Shown here piece by piece: positions 25,247-34,900 of a stretch of 64,000 nucleotides of DNA (the first letter of the stretch is position 1; each line of letters opens with the position of its first letter). Origin of the DNA: an uncultured Psychrobacter sp. Lineage in GTDB: Bacteria > Pseudomonadota > Gammaproteobacteria > Pseudomonadales > Moraxellaceae. The DNA lies in contig NZ_CANMAH010000009.1 in assembly GCF_947495825.1 (NCBI RefSeq), positions 99,697 through 163,696 of the forward strand, written 5' to 3'. The position numbers and the translations under genes were made by a program. A model generated the notes under the pieces. The model saw only the letters and a program-made list of their open reading frames with translations, did not search any database and was not told the origin of the DNA.

Positions 25247-27346
25247 TTAAAACTCATAGTTATACGTTAACAGCCACGTTCTGGGTGCGCCAAAGCCGAT
25301 TTGGTTTTTGCCTGAGCTGCCATTGGTCGCCCCAAATGCATACTTTTTATCCAATGCATTATTCAGGTTCAGCTGCCAGTTATGTTTGCCCATACTATAA
25401 GCAGTCATCAAATCCACCGTGGTATAGCCATCAAGCTCTACTGCCTCTGCATCCCCTGCATAGCGATCACTGATGTAATTGACGCCGCCACCAATGCGCC
25501 ATTGGTCATCGGGCTGATAGGCGGTCCACAATGAAAAAGTCTGCTCTGGGACATCATTTGGCACAAGGCCAGTCTTTTTGTCTTTCGCATCCAAATAGCT
25601 ATAACCTGCTGACACATCCCAGTTGTCCCGAATCTTGCCGCGCGCTTCAAGCTCTAGGCCTTGATGGCGAAACTCATCTTTATCAATGACTTCTCGGTTT
25701 TCATTGGTTTTTGGGTCTTCTTTATCAATCTGATAGACGGCAGCGTTGAGCATGATATCGTCATTGTAGAGATACGTCTTAACACCTATCTCTTTGAGAT
25801 CGGTCTGATACAGCGCGGCAAGCTTTGGATTGATATAAATACCTGAATAAGGCAGCTGCCACGAGCGCGCGGTAGTCGCATAAGCGGAGGTGGCATCGGT
25901 AAAGTTATAGACGATACCTGCGCGGTAGCTGAACTTATCGTCGTTTAGCTCGCTGTCTTGACCTTGAAAGTTTTGATCCAGCTGGATATTGTCATAGCGG
26001 ACGTTGCCGACCAGCGACCAGTCGCCGATATGATAGACATCTTGGGCAAAGACACCGACACTTTGGGTGCTGTTTTTACGAAATTTAGGAAACCCTGGGT
26101 TGGGTGTCGCATCAGCGCTTGGATGAGTGGCAGATATGGGCGGTACATTTTTATCAGTAGCAAGGGTCAAGTCAATGTCGATATCATTATAATCGGTACC
26201 AAAGAGCAATTCATGGTTGCCGGTATTCCAAGCCAGCTCAGATTGCACCGTCTTGCTGGTGCGTGGGTCATAACCAAAGTTATTAACGGTTCGGCCAACT
26301 TGGTTGTCAGTCACCTCCGCTGGCGACTGACGGGTGCCTTTTTGTTCTAAAGTAATATGGCTGTATGAGGCGCGATTGGTCCATGTCATCTCATCGTTGA
26401 TCGCAAACTCATGATTGACCGTCGCATGCCAAGTATCTGAATCTTGATAATCGTTGGTACCGCCATAAAAAGTATGGATAGGCACATCAACAGGCTTGCC
26501 ATCTTTGGCGGGTACGCCGCGATAAGGCACAAGATGCTGACGCGTAAAATCAAAAGAGAAATCTAGCGTTTGCTGATCATCTGGCTGCCAGCGAACTGTC
26601 GGCGCAATAAACACATCGTTTGAATCCACATGATCGACAAAAGAATCACTACGGCGATACTCAGCATTGAGTCGCGCGTTGAGAGTATCTGAGAGCTTAT
26701 GGGAGCTATCGATGCGCGCCACGGCCAAGCCATCGCTACCTACTTGCGCTTGCACCTTATTAAACTCATCGCCTTCTGCTTTTTTGCTAACAAGATTGAT
26801 GATACCACCAGCACTGCCGCGACCATATAAAGCGCCTGCTGGGCCTTTGACCACCTCGACGCGCTCGACATTGGCGAGGCTGCGATAGGACTGCAGTTTG
26901 CCATCATCACGCATGCCATCGCTATACACATCGTTTAAGCCATTAAACCCGCGCAGCACAAACTCATCTCGGCTGCCCTCACCCAGCGTGTTATTGAGAC
27001 CAGCAACGCCTTTGACCGCGTCCAAAACCCGTACCGCGCCCCTATCCTCCAGCTCGGTCTTTGTGACCACCGATACCGACTGCGGCACATCCAACCATTC
27101 GGTATTGGTTTTGGTGCCTGATGTGGGGTTATAAGCGGCGTAGCCTTCATATTTTTTTGCTGTGACCATGATGGGCGCTAGCGTTACAGAGGGCTGGGTA
27201 TTTGGCTCAGTATCTACTGGCAGGCTGGCTGTTTCTTGCGCAAGCGATGACGAGCTAACCGCCATCATCAAACCTGTCATTGTGATGGTTAACCAAAGCT
27301 GATTACGAACTGCGATCACGAGCCGCTTAGGGGAGTTAGTCGTCAT
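25247..27346 (-). CDS. TonB-dependent siderophore receptor
   Basis: 699 aa from the chosen start. The start MTTNSPKRLVIAVRNQLWLT at 27346 gives a signal peptide ending near SSSLAQE; the longer frame from 27388 would spoil it. The TonB box region is APIMVTAKKYEG. The plug domain has DVPQSVSVVTKTELEDRGA, VLRGFNGLNDVYSDGMRDDG and VEVVKGPAGALYGRGSAGG. The 22-strand barrel ends in the aromatic terminus LTYNYEF. The plug resembles catecholate receptors of the Fiu/CirA kind, but the ligand is not certain. First gene of the operon leading through binding protein, permeases and ATPase; the promoter region carries Fur-like sites shared with the divergent fecA-like gene. Confidence 0.93.
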   Translation of the reverse strand: MTTNSPKRLVIAVRNQLWLTITMTGLMMAVSSSSLAQETASLPVDTEPNTQPSVTLAPIMVTAKKYEGYAAYNPTSGTKTNTEWLDVPQSVSVVTKTELEDRGAVRVLDAVKGVAGLNNTLGEGSRDEFVLRGFNGLNDVYSDGMRDDGKLQSYRSLANVERVEVVKGPAGALYGRGSAGGIINLVSKKAEGDEFNKVQAQVGSDGLAVARIDSSHKLSDTLNARLNAEYRRSDSFVDHVDSNDVFIAPTVRWQPDDQQTLDFSFDFTRQHLVPYRGVPAKDGKPVDVPIHTFYGGTNDYQDSDTWHATVNHEFAINDEMTWTNRASYSHITLEQKGTRQSPAEVTDNQVGRTVNNFGYDPRTSKTVQSELAWNTGNHELLFGTDYNDIDIDLTLATDKNVPPISATHPSADATPNPGFPKFRKNSTQSVGVFAQDVYHIGDWSLVGNVRYDNIQLDQNFQGQDSELNDDKFSYRAGIVYNFTDATSAYATTARSWQLPYSGIYINPKLAALYQTDLKEIGVKTYLYNDDIMLNAAVYQIDKEDPKTNENREVIDKDEFRHQGLELEARGKIRDNWDVSAGYSYLDAKDKKTGLVPNDVPEQTFSLWTAYQPDDQWRIGGGVNYISDRYAGDAEAVELDGYTTVDLMTAYSMGKHNWQLNLNNALDKKYAFGATNGSSGKNQIGFGAPRTWLLTYNYEF

Positions 27347-27498
27347 ATATAGGCCATAGAATGCGTGAAAAATGAATGAGCGTGCCAACGCCTAGCGAGC
27401 AGCGTATAAGGGCACGTTTTTTAAAACAACGGTTTTTAAACAACAGCCTTTAAACAACAGCCGTTAAACAATAATTGGTGCTTTAATCTCTTTTATTG

Positions 27499-27650
27499 AA
27501 ATATAGTGAGTTCAGTATAAAAACGATACAGTGGGACTGGGATGAATTTTATGCAGCCACTGTCTGCGCAGGCACAGCACGCCAGAAAAATTTATACCAG
27601 TTCCACGGTGACATATAATGCATCTGTTTTATTTAGAATCGACTATATTC
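27499..27650. repeat. Dispersed intergenic repeat, copy 1 (about 150 bp, terminal inverted repeats)
   Basis: Ends AATATAGTGAG at the left and CGACTATATTC at the right are inverted and similar. The internal blocks TATAAAAACGATA, GGGATGAATTTTATGCAGCC, GCGCAGGCACAGCACG and AAATTTATACCAGT recur at 54116-54257 (inverted) and partly at 61421-61552. There is no coding potential. The structure resembles a MITE or other small non-autonomous element. Confidence 0.75.
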
Positions 27651-27704
27651 CCAATAATTTAGCAAACAATCGTTGTCAATAAATCTAGATTTTTTGCATA
27701 CATC

Positions 27705-27736
27705 AATGATAATAATTTTGCAAATGATAACTATTA
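27705..27736. promoter_or_regulatory. Fur-like boxes in the divergent receptor promoter
   Basis: AATGATAATAATTTTGCAAA and the adjoining AAATGATAACTATTA match overlapping hexamers of the Fur consensus (GATAATGATAATCATTATC). The site lies about 80-110 bp upstream of the fecA-like start and would also serve the opposite operon. Confidence 0.65.
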
Positions 27737-27814
27737 CTGTTTATAATTGCAACGCTTTAGCAACACTGTTCATTCTTGGCCCCTGCAAATACACGCTAAC
27801 TACTTGGAATAAAT

Positions 27815-30046
27815 ATGGTTATTTTTTTTAAACGTTCGACACTTTGTCTGGCGATGCTTTGTATTTATCAGCAAAGTTATGCCCAGCTGACGCCTGCCGA
27901 CAAGGAGGCGAGTATTGAGTCGCCCACAGGCTTAGACTTACATTCGGACTTAAATTCAGATTTGGATGCCTCCCCTACAGCCAGCACTATTAATCACAAA
28001 ACAAAAACTGCGACCCCTTCTTTTACCGCAGCGCCCATCATCGTCACAGCAGAAACGCTTGGTGACTCTAGTGCCAATCAGGTAAAAGCCTTTGCTGGCA
28101 ATCGCACAGTGATCGACAACGATTTTATTAAAAAAACCGTGAGCAACTCCATTGACGGTGCATTACAGTTTATCCCAGGTGCCAAGATTGATGATGAAAC
28201 AGGCACAGGCGTGCTACCTAACATCTCTATACGTGGTCTGCATGCCAGCCGCAGTGGGCAGGCGCAGTTTTTGATGGATGGCATTCCCTTGACCTTGGCA
28301 CCTTATGGTCATACGGGTCAGTCTATATTTCCAGCGACCCTCGACAATATTGAGCGTATCGATGTGGTACGCGGCGGCGCGGCGACCCAATACGGTCCAA
28401 ACAATGTCGGCGGCGTGATTAACCTCGTCACCAAACCGATTGCCAATGAGACACAAACTGAGATTGGTACTGATTTGACCGTCTTTGAACAAAACGGCAA
28501 GCCATTGACCAGCTTATATGCCCGCCATAGCCGCTGGTTAAATGATGACGTTGGCGTACAGTTAGAGGCCAATGGTATCAAAGGTGACAGCTTTAGAGAC
28601 CACTCAGACACCGAAGTCACCAACTTGCAGGCCAAAGCGCTTTGGTATATCGACGAAAACCAAAAGTTAGAAGGGTTTTTACAATATTATGATGCTGATA
28701 CAGAAATGCCAGGCGCACTCTCGCCCGCCGCCTACGAGCAAGATGTCGAGCAAAGCCAGCGTCCATTTGAAGCCTATCAAGGCAAATCAACACGCTGGCA
28801 TGCTAAGTACAAAAACTACTTAAATATCGGTGACGAAGCAGTGTTAGACCTCACTACCTTTGGCCATCATGCCACGCGTAACTTTGAATGGGGATTTAAC
28901 TCACAATTTAACAATGACGGCGTGCACTGGGCAGATCCAGCGGTTGCCTCAGACAGCCTACGCACCTCCCCGCGTGAGTTTGACGTATATGGCGTGGAGC
29001 CAAAGTTTTCTATAAAACTTGGCGACGATGACAATATCAAGCACCACCTCATCAGTGGCGTGCGCTACGTCAATGAAGACATCGATTATAAACTCACCCA
29101 AACCAAGCTGGCGGATGGTACGACAAGCACGCCGCGCGACTGGAACCTACAGACCGATGCATGGGCGGCGTATCTAAGTGATGAGCTGAGCTTTTTGGAT
29201 GAGCGCCTAAAGGTGACGCCTGGCATTCGTTATGAGAATGCCAAAATGACGTTTAATGACGCTGGCAATAACACACAAACAGACAATACCATCACAGAGT
29301 GGCTGCCTGGGCTGACCACCTCATATGCGCTCACCAAGTCTGATGACAAGCTTTGGCTGGTTTACGCCAATGCGCAAAAGTCGCTTAGAACGCCGCAAAT
29401 TGCCAATATTCGCGGCAATGGAGAAGAAGGCAGTGAGCTGGCATGGAACTATGAAGTCGGCACGCGCTATACCACCGATAATCTGCAAGCCAACTTGGGA
29501 CTGTATCGCATAGACTTTAAAGACCAGCTGCAATGGAACAGCCGCGATCAAAGCTTTGATAATATCGGAGAGACACTGCACCAAGGGATAGAGACGGCTA
29601 TCACTTACACCCCGAAAAAATACGACAATCTCAGTGTCGGTCTGAGCTACAACTATCTCGATGCCACGCTACAAGAAGGCGCAAATAAAGGCAATCAGCT
29701 GCCCTACAGCTCGCCGCACCAGTTGGGCTGGCATGCCAGTTACGACCATCAAGATTACAGCGCCACCTTATCTGGGGTCTACTATGACAAAGCCTACACC
29801 GACAATGCCAATACAGTGGCAGAAAGTGCAGACGGTGCTATCGGCGAGACGCCTGCTTACCAAGTGTGGAATTTGAGCCTACAAAAAACGCTGCAAGATA
29901 CCGACAACGAAAAGCTGTCTGTGCAGTTTGGTATCAATAACTTATTTGATGAGCAGTATTATTTCCGCGGTATCGATACCAGTCCTGTCGGTCGCTATCC
30001 TGCACCGGGACGCTCGTATAAATTAGGTCTTAACTATCAGTTTTAA
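27815..30046 (+). CDS. FecA-like TonB-dependent ferric chelate receptor without signalling domain
   Basis: 743 aa. A signal peptide ends near QQSYAQ and is followed by a low-complexity stretch to about residue 65, then APIIVTAE as the TonB box. The plug has SNSIDGALQFIPGAKIDDE, PNISIRGLHASRSGQAQFLM, DGIPLTLAPYGHTGQSIFPA and RIDVVRGGAATQYGPNNVGG, all strongly FecA-like. The barrel ends YKLGLNYQF. The roughly 80-residue STN signalling domain of E. coli FecA is absent, so regulation through a FecI/FecR pair is not expected; none is nearby. Divergent to the siderophore operon across Fur-like boxes. It probably imports ferric citrate or a carboxylate siderophore. Confidence 0.9.
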   Translation: MVIFFKRSTLCLAMLCIYQQSYAQLTPADKEASIESPTGLDLHSDLNSDLDASPTASTINHKTKTATPSFTAAPIIVTAETLGDSSANQVKAFAGNRTVIDNDFIKKTVSNSIDGALQFIPGAKIDDETGTGVLPNISIRGLHASRSGQAQFLMDGIPLTLAPYGHTGQSIFPATLDNIERIDVVRGGAATQYGPNNVGGVINLVTKPIANETQTEIGTDLTVFEQNGKPLTSLYARHSRWLNDDVGVQLEANGIKGDSFRDHSDTEVTNLQAKALWYIDENQKLEGFLQYYDADTEMPGALSPAAYEQDVEQSQRPFEAYQGKSTRWHAKYKNYLNIGDEAVLDLTTFGHHATRNFEWGFNSQFNNDGVHWADPAVASDSLRTSPREFDVYGVEPKFSIKLGDDDNIKHHLISGVRYVNEDIDYKLTQTKLADGTTSTPRDWNLQTDAWAAYLSDELSFLDERLKVTPGIRYENAKMTFNDAGNNTQTDNTITEWLPGLTTSYALTKSDDKLWLVYANAQKSLRTPQIANIRGNGEEGSELAWNYEVGTRYTTDNLQANLGLYRIDFKDQLQWNSRDQSFDNIGETLHQGIETAITYTPKKYDNLSVGLSYNYLDATLQEGANKGNQLPYSSPHQLGWHASYDHQDYSATLSGVYYDKAYTDNANTVAESADGAIGETPAYQVWNLSLQKTLQDTDNEKLSVQFGINNLFDEQYYFRGIDTSPVGRYPAPGRSYKLGLNYQF

Positions 30047-30085
30047 TGGTTCATAAGTCCCCATTGTCCGATACCTCGCAACAAA

Positions 30086-30120
30086 AGAAGCAAACCTGTC
30101 ATAGGTTTGCTTCTACTTTT
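30086..30120 (+). terminator. Terminator after the FecA-like gene
   Basis: Twelve-base perfect stem AGAAGCAAACCT (30086-30097) / AGGTTTGCTTCT (30103-30114), five-base loop, followed by ACTTTT. It starts 40 bp after the receptor stop. Confidence 0.75.
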
Positions 30121-30276
30121 GATAATAAATTGTAAAATAATGGGCAGGCATAACATCTTCCACCGTCACGAAGCCTCTTAAATTCTAATAAGCGTTATTG
30201 ATGTGATATTACATAAATGCTATAAATCAGCGCCCAATGACTTAAAGCTTATGCAGAGATAAAATCAAGGTTCCTA

Positions 30277-31544
30277 ATGAGCTATCGAATGATGGTGGCA
30301 ATCGTCCTATGTTGTCACTACCTATCCGCGTTTTCTGCGTTAGGTATGCCGTTGTTTTTGCCAATCATACTCCAAGAGCTAAATGCGCCATTGCAATCAG
30401 GCTGGGTTGGGTTGCTGTTTATACTACCGACCCTTATGACCGCTATCGCTGCCAGATACTGGGGCGTTTTGCCGATACGTATGGCCGCAAGACGTCTTTA
30501 TTGCGGGCGGAGCTTGGCTTGGCGGCAGGGTTTTTGATATGCGGATTTTCTCAGTCTTTATGGCAGCTTGTCATAGGACTGAGCGTTCAGGGTCTGTTTG
30601 GCGGGACAATGGCTGCCTCAAACGCTTATTTAGCCACCAGCATCACTGATAAAAACGCCTTAAAATAAGTGCTGAATTTTACTCAGTTTTCGGCGCGGCT
30701 TGCCTTGATCACTGCCCCGATTGGACTGGGATTTTTGGTGCATCATTACGAGGTGTTAAGTTTGTATCGCGTGCTTGCCATCCTGCCGCTCTTAGCATTA
30801 CTACTTAGCTTTTTGCTAAAAAAAGACGTTATCAAAGCAGACAATATCGGTACAAGCCCCAAGAATACCCAGTTGCCTAAAGCGCCTACAACAACCAAAA
30901 ATAACAACGGTAACAGTAATAAAGCCAAAAGCGATAAAAAGCAGACGCAGCCCTCAGGGCAAGCAATAACGGGTATGGCTTTTTTCGCCAATCCTTATCT
31001 GTTTATATCATTGCTGCAGTTTTTCTTAGCCTTTTGTATGGTAGCGACTTTTCCATACTTTTTGCCATTTGCCAAAACCTTTGGGCTTAGCAGCGCTGAA
31101 ATAGGACAGTTATATGCCATGCCTCATGCCATATATCTGATCTGCCAGCTGCTCTATGGGCGCATCAGCCAGTACCTGCCAGCCATGTCCTTAAGCCTTG
31201 GTTTTGCAGTATTGACAAGCGCGGTTTTGCTGCACTTGACAGATTATCTTGCCTTGATTTGGCTGGCGAGAATGCTATTTGGCGTGGGCATGTTTATGTG
31301 TTACCAAAGCCTGCATGCGCAAATGGCGAATACCAACCAGTCCAAGCATAGCGGCAAAATATTCTCCAGATACGATGCACTGGCAAAATGGGGCGGCGTG
31401 CTAGCAGGACTGTCAGTCACTTTGTTTGTACCGATATTTGGTCTGCTCTCTCCGTTTATGCTCTCAGCGGTGATGGCAGTTATCGCGTTACTAACCAGCA
31501 AAATGTATCGGCACTATAGACTTCAATCAAAACAATTATCATGA
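30277..31544 (+). pseudogene. MFS exporter gene broken by a frameshift and a nonsense codon
   Basis: The frame starts MSYRMMVAIVLCCHYLSAFS with clear transmembrane helices and runs correctly to ARYWG. At the G run 30461-30464 one base appears lost, because the neighbouring frame continues directly as GRFADTYGRKTSLLRAELGL, the MFS loop 2-3 motif. That frame meets TAA at 30666-30668 (ALK-stop-VLNFTQFSARLALITAP) and then runs open to 31544. Restored, it would be a 12-helix carrier of about 420 aa resembling MFS siderophore exporters, with a basic central loop rich in Lys/Asn/Thr. It lies downstream of the FecA-like receptor. Two independent lesions argue for a true pseudogene, though a homopolymer base error could explain the first. 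Confidence 0.85.
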
Positions 31545-31583
31545 TAAACCCAGTCTAAAAAATTCCATATATGAATACCATAA

Positions 31584-31597
31584 TTTCATTTTTGAAA
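31584..31597. promoter_or_regulatory. Candidate activator site upstream of the lvaA-like operon
   Basis: TTTCATTTTTGAAA, an inverted repeat TTTCA-N4-TGAAA, 43 bp before the sigma-54 promoter. The same pattern (TTTCAAATTTGAAA) lies upstream of the second sigma-54 promoter at 37580-37593. Confidence 0.55.
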
Positions 31598-31640
31598 CAT
31601 TAATAAAACTTAAGTTACTGATTTATATGGATAATAATAC

Positions 31641-31656
31641 TGGCATATAATTTGCT
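31641..31656 (+). promoter_or_regulatory. Sigma-54 (-24/-12) promoter of the lvaA-like operon
   Basis: TGGCAT-N5-TTGCT keeps the invariant GG at -24 and GC at -12 with correct spacing. It lies 36 bp before the ATG of the kinase gene, with a sigma-54 activator encoded in the same operon. Confidence 0.75.
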
Positions 31657-31691
31657 GAACAGTAAATAGTCGATTTAATACAAGGATAGTT

Positions 31692-32684
31692 ATGGACACT
31701 TATAGGATCAATCAATTAAAAGCACTCCTTGAACAGCAGCTGAACTTAAAAGTAACGGACCGCTTAAAAGTTGTAAAAATGAGTGGTGGCGCTATCCAAG
31801 AAAACTGGCTGATTCAAGATGATAGCTTTGCATTGGTTTTACGAAAAAACTCAGAAGCCAGTGTTTCGGTCAGCTCAGATCGTGAACAGGAGTATCGACT
31901 ACTTTCCCGTTTACACCAGTTAGGTATTAAGGTTCCTGAACCCATCTATTTTAACCAAGCTCCAAATTTTTTGAATAGTGACTTTTTCATTATGCAAAAA
32001 ATCAATGGAATGGCTGAAGGCCATAAATTGGTTCGTCTGGCCGATGTCGACATCCGCAAAAATATCACACAAGATATTGGTAAGTCTCTAGCCTCTATTC
32101 ATAAAGTACCGCTCGATGATGAATTAACGGCATTTTTGCCCAAACCCAACAAAGACAATTATCTTGCAGATAAAATTCAATCTTTCAAAGAACATCTGGA
32201 TTCCCTACAAGCGACTAACCCGATTTTAGAATATGCAATTGATTGGATGGCCGATAATTTACCTAGCATTGATGAGCTGGTACTGGTACATGGAGATTTC
32301 CGTACTGGCAATATCATGATTGAAAACGACCACGTTTCAGGCATTCTTGATTGGGAATTTACTCAGTGGGGAGATCGCCGTGAAGACATTGGCTGGTTTA
32401 CGGCCAAGTGCTGGCGTTTTGGTCAAGATAAAAATGTCGCTGGTGGCATCGGCTCTTATGAAGACTTCTCTCAAGCACATACTGATGTTTGTGGTATCCA
32501 TGTGCCAGAAGCTGAGTTGACGTTTTGGCACGTATTGTCTCATGTGCGCTGGGCTATTATTGCTATACAGCAGTCAAAACGTAATGAAGATATGGAAATA
32601 CCTTCTTTGGAGCTCGCATTAACTGAGTTTATGGTGCCTAAACTAGAAAAAAACATATTGGATATTTTGGGGAGTGAAGTATGA
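31692..32684 (+). CDS. lvaA: APH-family phosphotransferase, LvaA-like (4-hydroxyacyl-CoA kinase)
   Basis: 330 aa. The kinase core shows LVLRKNSEASVSVSSDREQE near the nucleotide site, the catalytic loop VLVHGDFRTGNIMIENDHVS and the metal motif GILDWEFTQWGDRREDIGWF, as in aminoglycoside phosphotransferase-like and ACAD10/11 kinases. In Pseudomonas putida, LvaA with LvaB phosphorylates 4-hydroxyvaleryl-CoA during levulinate catabolism. The gene order kinase, small DUF6285 protein, acyl-CoA dehydrogenase, SDR and acyl-CoA ligase with a sigma-54 activator matches that operon closely, so I adopt the name. The exact chain length of the substrate is unknown. The stop overlaps the next start by 4 bp. 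Confidence 0.82.
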   Translation: MDTYRINQLKALLEQQLNLKVTDRLKVVKMSGGAIQENWLIQDDSFALVLRKNSEASVSVSSDREQEYRLLSRLHQLGIKVPEPIYFNQAPNFLNSDFFIMQKINGMAEGHKLVRLADVDIRKNITQDIGKSLASIHKVPLDDELTAFLPKPNKDNYLADKIQSFKEHLDSLQATNPILEYAIDWMADNLPSIDELVLVHGDFRTGNIMIENDHVSGILDWEFTQWGDRREDIGWFTAKCWRFGQDKNVAGGIGSYEDFSQAHTDVCGIHVPEAELTFWHVLSHVRWAIIAIQQSKRNEDMEIPSLELALTEFMVPKLEKNILDILGSEV

Positions 32685-33022
32685 AACAGCAAACGTTCAT
32701 TGACTTAATAGAAACCAGTCAAGCGGTAATCAAAAATGAGCTCCTGCCTAACTCTAGCGATAAATACAACCTATTAATGCTTATGAAAAGCTTTGAGTTA
32801 GTCAAAAATTATATATTAGAACAAGAAAACTATGCCGAAAATGTCAATAAGATATTGCAACCTGCCTTGGATATGCCCTTTGTGGACAACCAAAAAGCTT
32901 TAACACTATTAAGCCAAAATATTCGAGATGGCAAGCAAATCCCTAACCTCTTTTCTATTTTGGAGTCGTTAAATGATGAGGCGTTAAAAATCACTGACCC
33001 TAAGGCGGCAAAGCATGACTGA
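32681..33022 (+). CDS. lvaB: DUF6285 small protein, LvaB-like partner of the kinase
   Basis: 113 aa, mostly helical, with IKNELLPNSSDKYNLLMLMK near residues 19-38, a pattern seen in the short proteins encoded beside LvaA-type kinases. In the P. putida operon the comparable LvaB is needed for LvaA kinase activity. It overlaps lvaA by 4 bp and the next gene by 8 bp, so it is tightly coupled. Similarity is weak by eye and the call leans on gene order. Confidence 0.65.
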   Translation: MKQQTFIDLIETSQAVIKNELLPNSSDKYNLLMLMKSFELVKNYILEQENYAENVNKILQPALDMPFVDNQKALTLLSQNIRDGKQIPNLFSILESLNDEALKITDPKAAKHD

Positions 33023-33725
33023 CTTTTGGCTACGTATCTTCTTAATACGGCATGGACATGTGGCTTATTTCGATGAAGATAACAAGCCTGTGAATCCAAA
33101 ATATGCTCAATTGTCGCCCCAAGGTATTGAGCAAATCGGACTGCTTGCTGACAACTTAAAAGACACAGCCTTTGATAGGGTTTATTCATCTACCATGCCC
33201 CGCTCTATACAAACGGCAGAGATATTGACTCAGCACCACTCTTCAGAACAGGTGTCGACAGTAGATGCTATTAGAGAAATTAAATCAGGAAGACTCAGAG
33301 ATCTAACTGAGGATAATTCTGAAACAGAATTAAAAGAAGCGTATTTACTACAAACCAATCAGCTTGAGCATTTTTTACAAGGTGAAAAATGGCAGGATTT
33401 TAGTCATCGAGTGCTTGATTGGTTTGAGAAGACTATCTTGTCCGCATCCAAGCAGCAAAATATCTTGATATCTTCTCACGATGCCGTCAACCGAGTGATA
33501 ATAAACTGGATGTACAACCATCCTTTAGCAGACATTTATACCCAAGAACAAGATTATGGGTGTTTAAACATTTTAGACATCTATGTTAAAAACAATCAAA
33601 TTCTTCACAAACGCATAAAACTCCAAAACTTTACTACTTATAATCCGCTTAAAAAGGGATTATTCAATAGTGCCATGGACGATGTTTATAACATGTATGT
33701 CGATAACAACGGGTTTAAGGAATAA
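33015..33725 (+). CDS. Histidine phosphatase superfamily protein (inserted in lva-like operon)
   Basis: 236 aa. The phosphatase signature LIRHGHVAYF is at about residues 7-16, VYSSTMPRSIQTAEIL at 55-70 carries the phosphate-binding Arg, and the second catalytic His is in LISSHDAVNRVIINWM. It resembles cofactor-independent phosphoglycerate-mutase-like phosphatases. It overlaps the DUF6285 gene by 8 bp and ends 4 bp before the acyl-CoA dehydrogenase start, so it is an integral operon member. The P. putida lva operon as I know it has no such gene here. It may act on phosphorylated acyl-CoA or CoA intermediates, as control or rescue; that is speculation. Confidence 0.8.
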   Translation: MTDFWLRIFLIRHGHVAYFDEDNKPVNPKYAQLSPQGIEQIGLLADNLKDTAFDRVYSSTMPRSIQTAEILTQHHSSEQVSTVDAIREIKSGRLRDLTEDNSETELKEAYLLQTNQLEHFLQGEKWQDFSHRVLDWFEKTILSASKQQNILISSHDAVNRVIINWMYNHPLADIYTQEQDYGCLNILDIYVKNNQILHKRIKLQNFTTYNPLKKGLFNSAMDDVYNMYVDNNGFKE

Positions 33726-33729
33726 AGAT

Positions 33730-34890
33730 ATGATTACATTATCAGACGATTTATTAGCGTTACAACAACAAGTAAAAGATTTCATTGCCAAGGAGATTAT
33801 TCCTTTTGAGCGTGATCCTAGGCAAGATAGCCATGGCCCAAGTAAGCAGCTGCGTGACGATCTTGTTAGCCGTGCTAAATCTGCAAAACTGCTCACACCG
33901 CATGCCAGCACCCAGATGGGTGGCTTGGGTTGGTCACATATGCAAAAAGCCATTGCGTTTGAACAAGCGGGCTACTCTCCTTTGGGCCCTATCGCCATGA
34001 ATATTCATGCGCCAGATGAAGGCAATGTTCATCTATTAGATTTAGTCGCCAGTGAAGCGCAAAAAGAGCGCTGGTTACGAGACATGGTGAATGGCAAGAC
34101 TCGTTCTTGTTTTGCCATGACAGAGCCTAGTCCAGGTGCAGGTTCAGACCCTTCTATGTTGCAGACTACAGCAGTGTTAGAGGGCGATGACTATGTCATC
34201 AATGGACGTAAGTGGCTCATTACCGGTGCTGACGGTGCGGCATTTGCTATTATTATGGCAAAAATGGAAGATGGCAGTGCGTCTATGTTCTTGACCGATA
34301 CCGACGTACCAGGATTTATTTTAGAAAGAAACATGAATGCGATGGATTCTTGTTTTGCAGGCGGTCACGGTGTCTTAACGTTTGACAACTTACGAGTTCC
34401 AAAAGAAAACGTGCTGGGCGAGATAGGTAAAGGCTTCAAATATGCTCAGGTTCGTTTAGCGCCTGCACGCCTCACCCATTGTATGCGCTGGCTTGGACAA
34501 GCGCAGCGCGCTCACGATATCGCCACGCAATATGCCAGAGAGCGTCAGTCTTTTGGGAAGAGACTGGGCGATCATCAAGGCGTTGGTTTTATGCTAGCAG
34601 ACAATGAGATGGATTTGTTGAATACCAGATTGGCGGTTCATTATTGTGCTCAAGTATTAGACGCTGGGGAACGGGGTAACTATGAGTCAAGCTTAGTAAA
34701 AGTTATCAGCTCTGAAGGGATTTGGCGCGTTATTGATAGAAGTGCTCAAATTCTTGGCGGACAAGCCATGACAGATGAGTCTATCGTCTGCAAAATCTTT
34801 CAAGATGCGCGTGGATTTAGAATCTACGATGGCGCAAACGAAGTGCATAGAATGAGTATCGCCAGAAAGCTACTAGGGAAAAAGGACTAA
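33730..34890 (+). CDS. lvaC: Acyl-CoA dehydrogenase family protein, LvaC-like
   Basis: 386 aa from ATG 33730, which has AAGGAATAAAG upstream; a longer frame from 33670 overlaps the phosphatase gene and is unlikely. It has the ACAD fold: FAMTEPSPGAGSDPSMLQTT (FAD/substrate region), INGRKWLITGADGA, APARLTHCMRWLGQAQRAHD, RQSFGKRLGDHQGVGFMLAD, QILGGQAMTDESIV and the end RIYDGANEVHRMSIARKLLG. In the lva pathway LvaC works on the 4-phosphoacyl-CoA to give the 3-hydroxyacyl-CoA. The ACAD11-like sequence agrees with that. Otherwise it is a generic short- or medium-chain dehydrogenase. Confidence 0.82.
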   Translation: MITLSDDLLALQQQVKDFIAKEIIPFERDPRQDSHGPSKQLRDDLVSRAKSAKLLTPHASTQMGGLGWSHMQKAIAFEQAGYSPLGPIAMNIHAPDEGNVHLLDLVASEAQKERWLRDMVNGKTRSCFAMTEPSPGAGSDPSMLQTTAVLEGDDYVINGRKWLITGADGAAFAIIMAKMEDGSASMFLTDTDVPGFILERNMNAMDSCFAGGHGVLTFDNLRVPKENVLGEIGKGFKYAQVRLAPARLTHCMRWLGQAQRAHDIATQYARERQSFGKRLGDHQGVGFMLADNEMDLLNTRLAVHYCAQVLDAGERGNYESSLVKVISSEGIWRVIDRSAQILGGQAMTDESIVCKIFQDARGFRIYDGANEVHRMSIARKLLGKKD

Positions 34891-34900
34891 GGAGATAACA

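Noticed and set aside
27346..27388. Longer N-terminus for the siderophore receptor
   Set aside because: It places 14 residues before a good signal peptide; the internal ATG at 27346 fits better.
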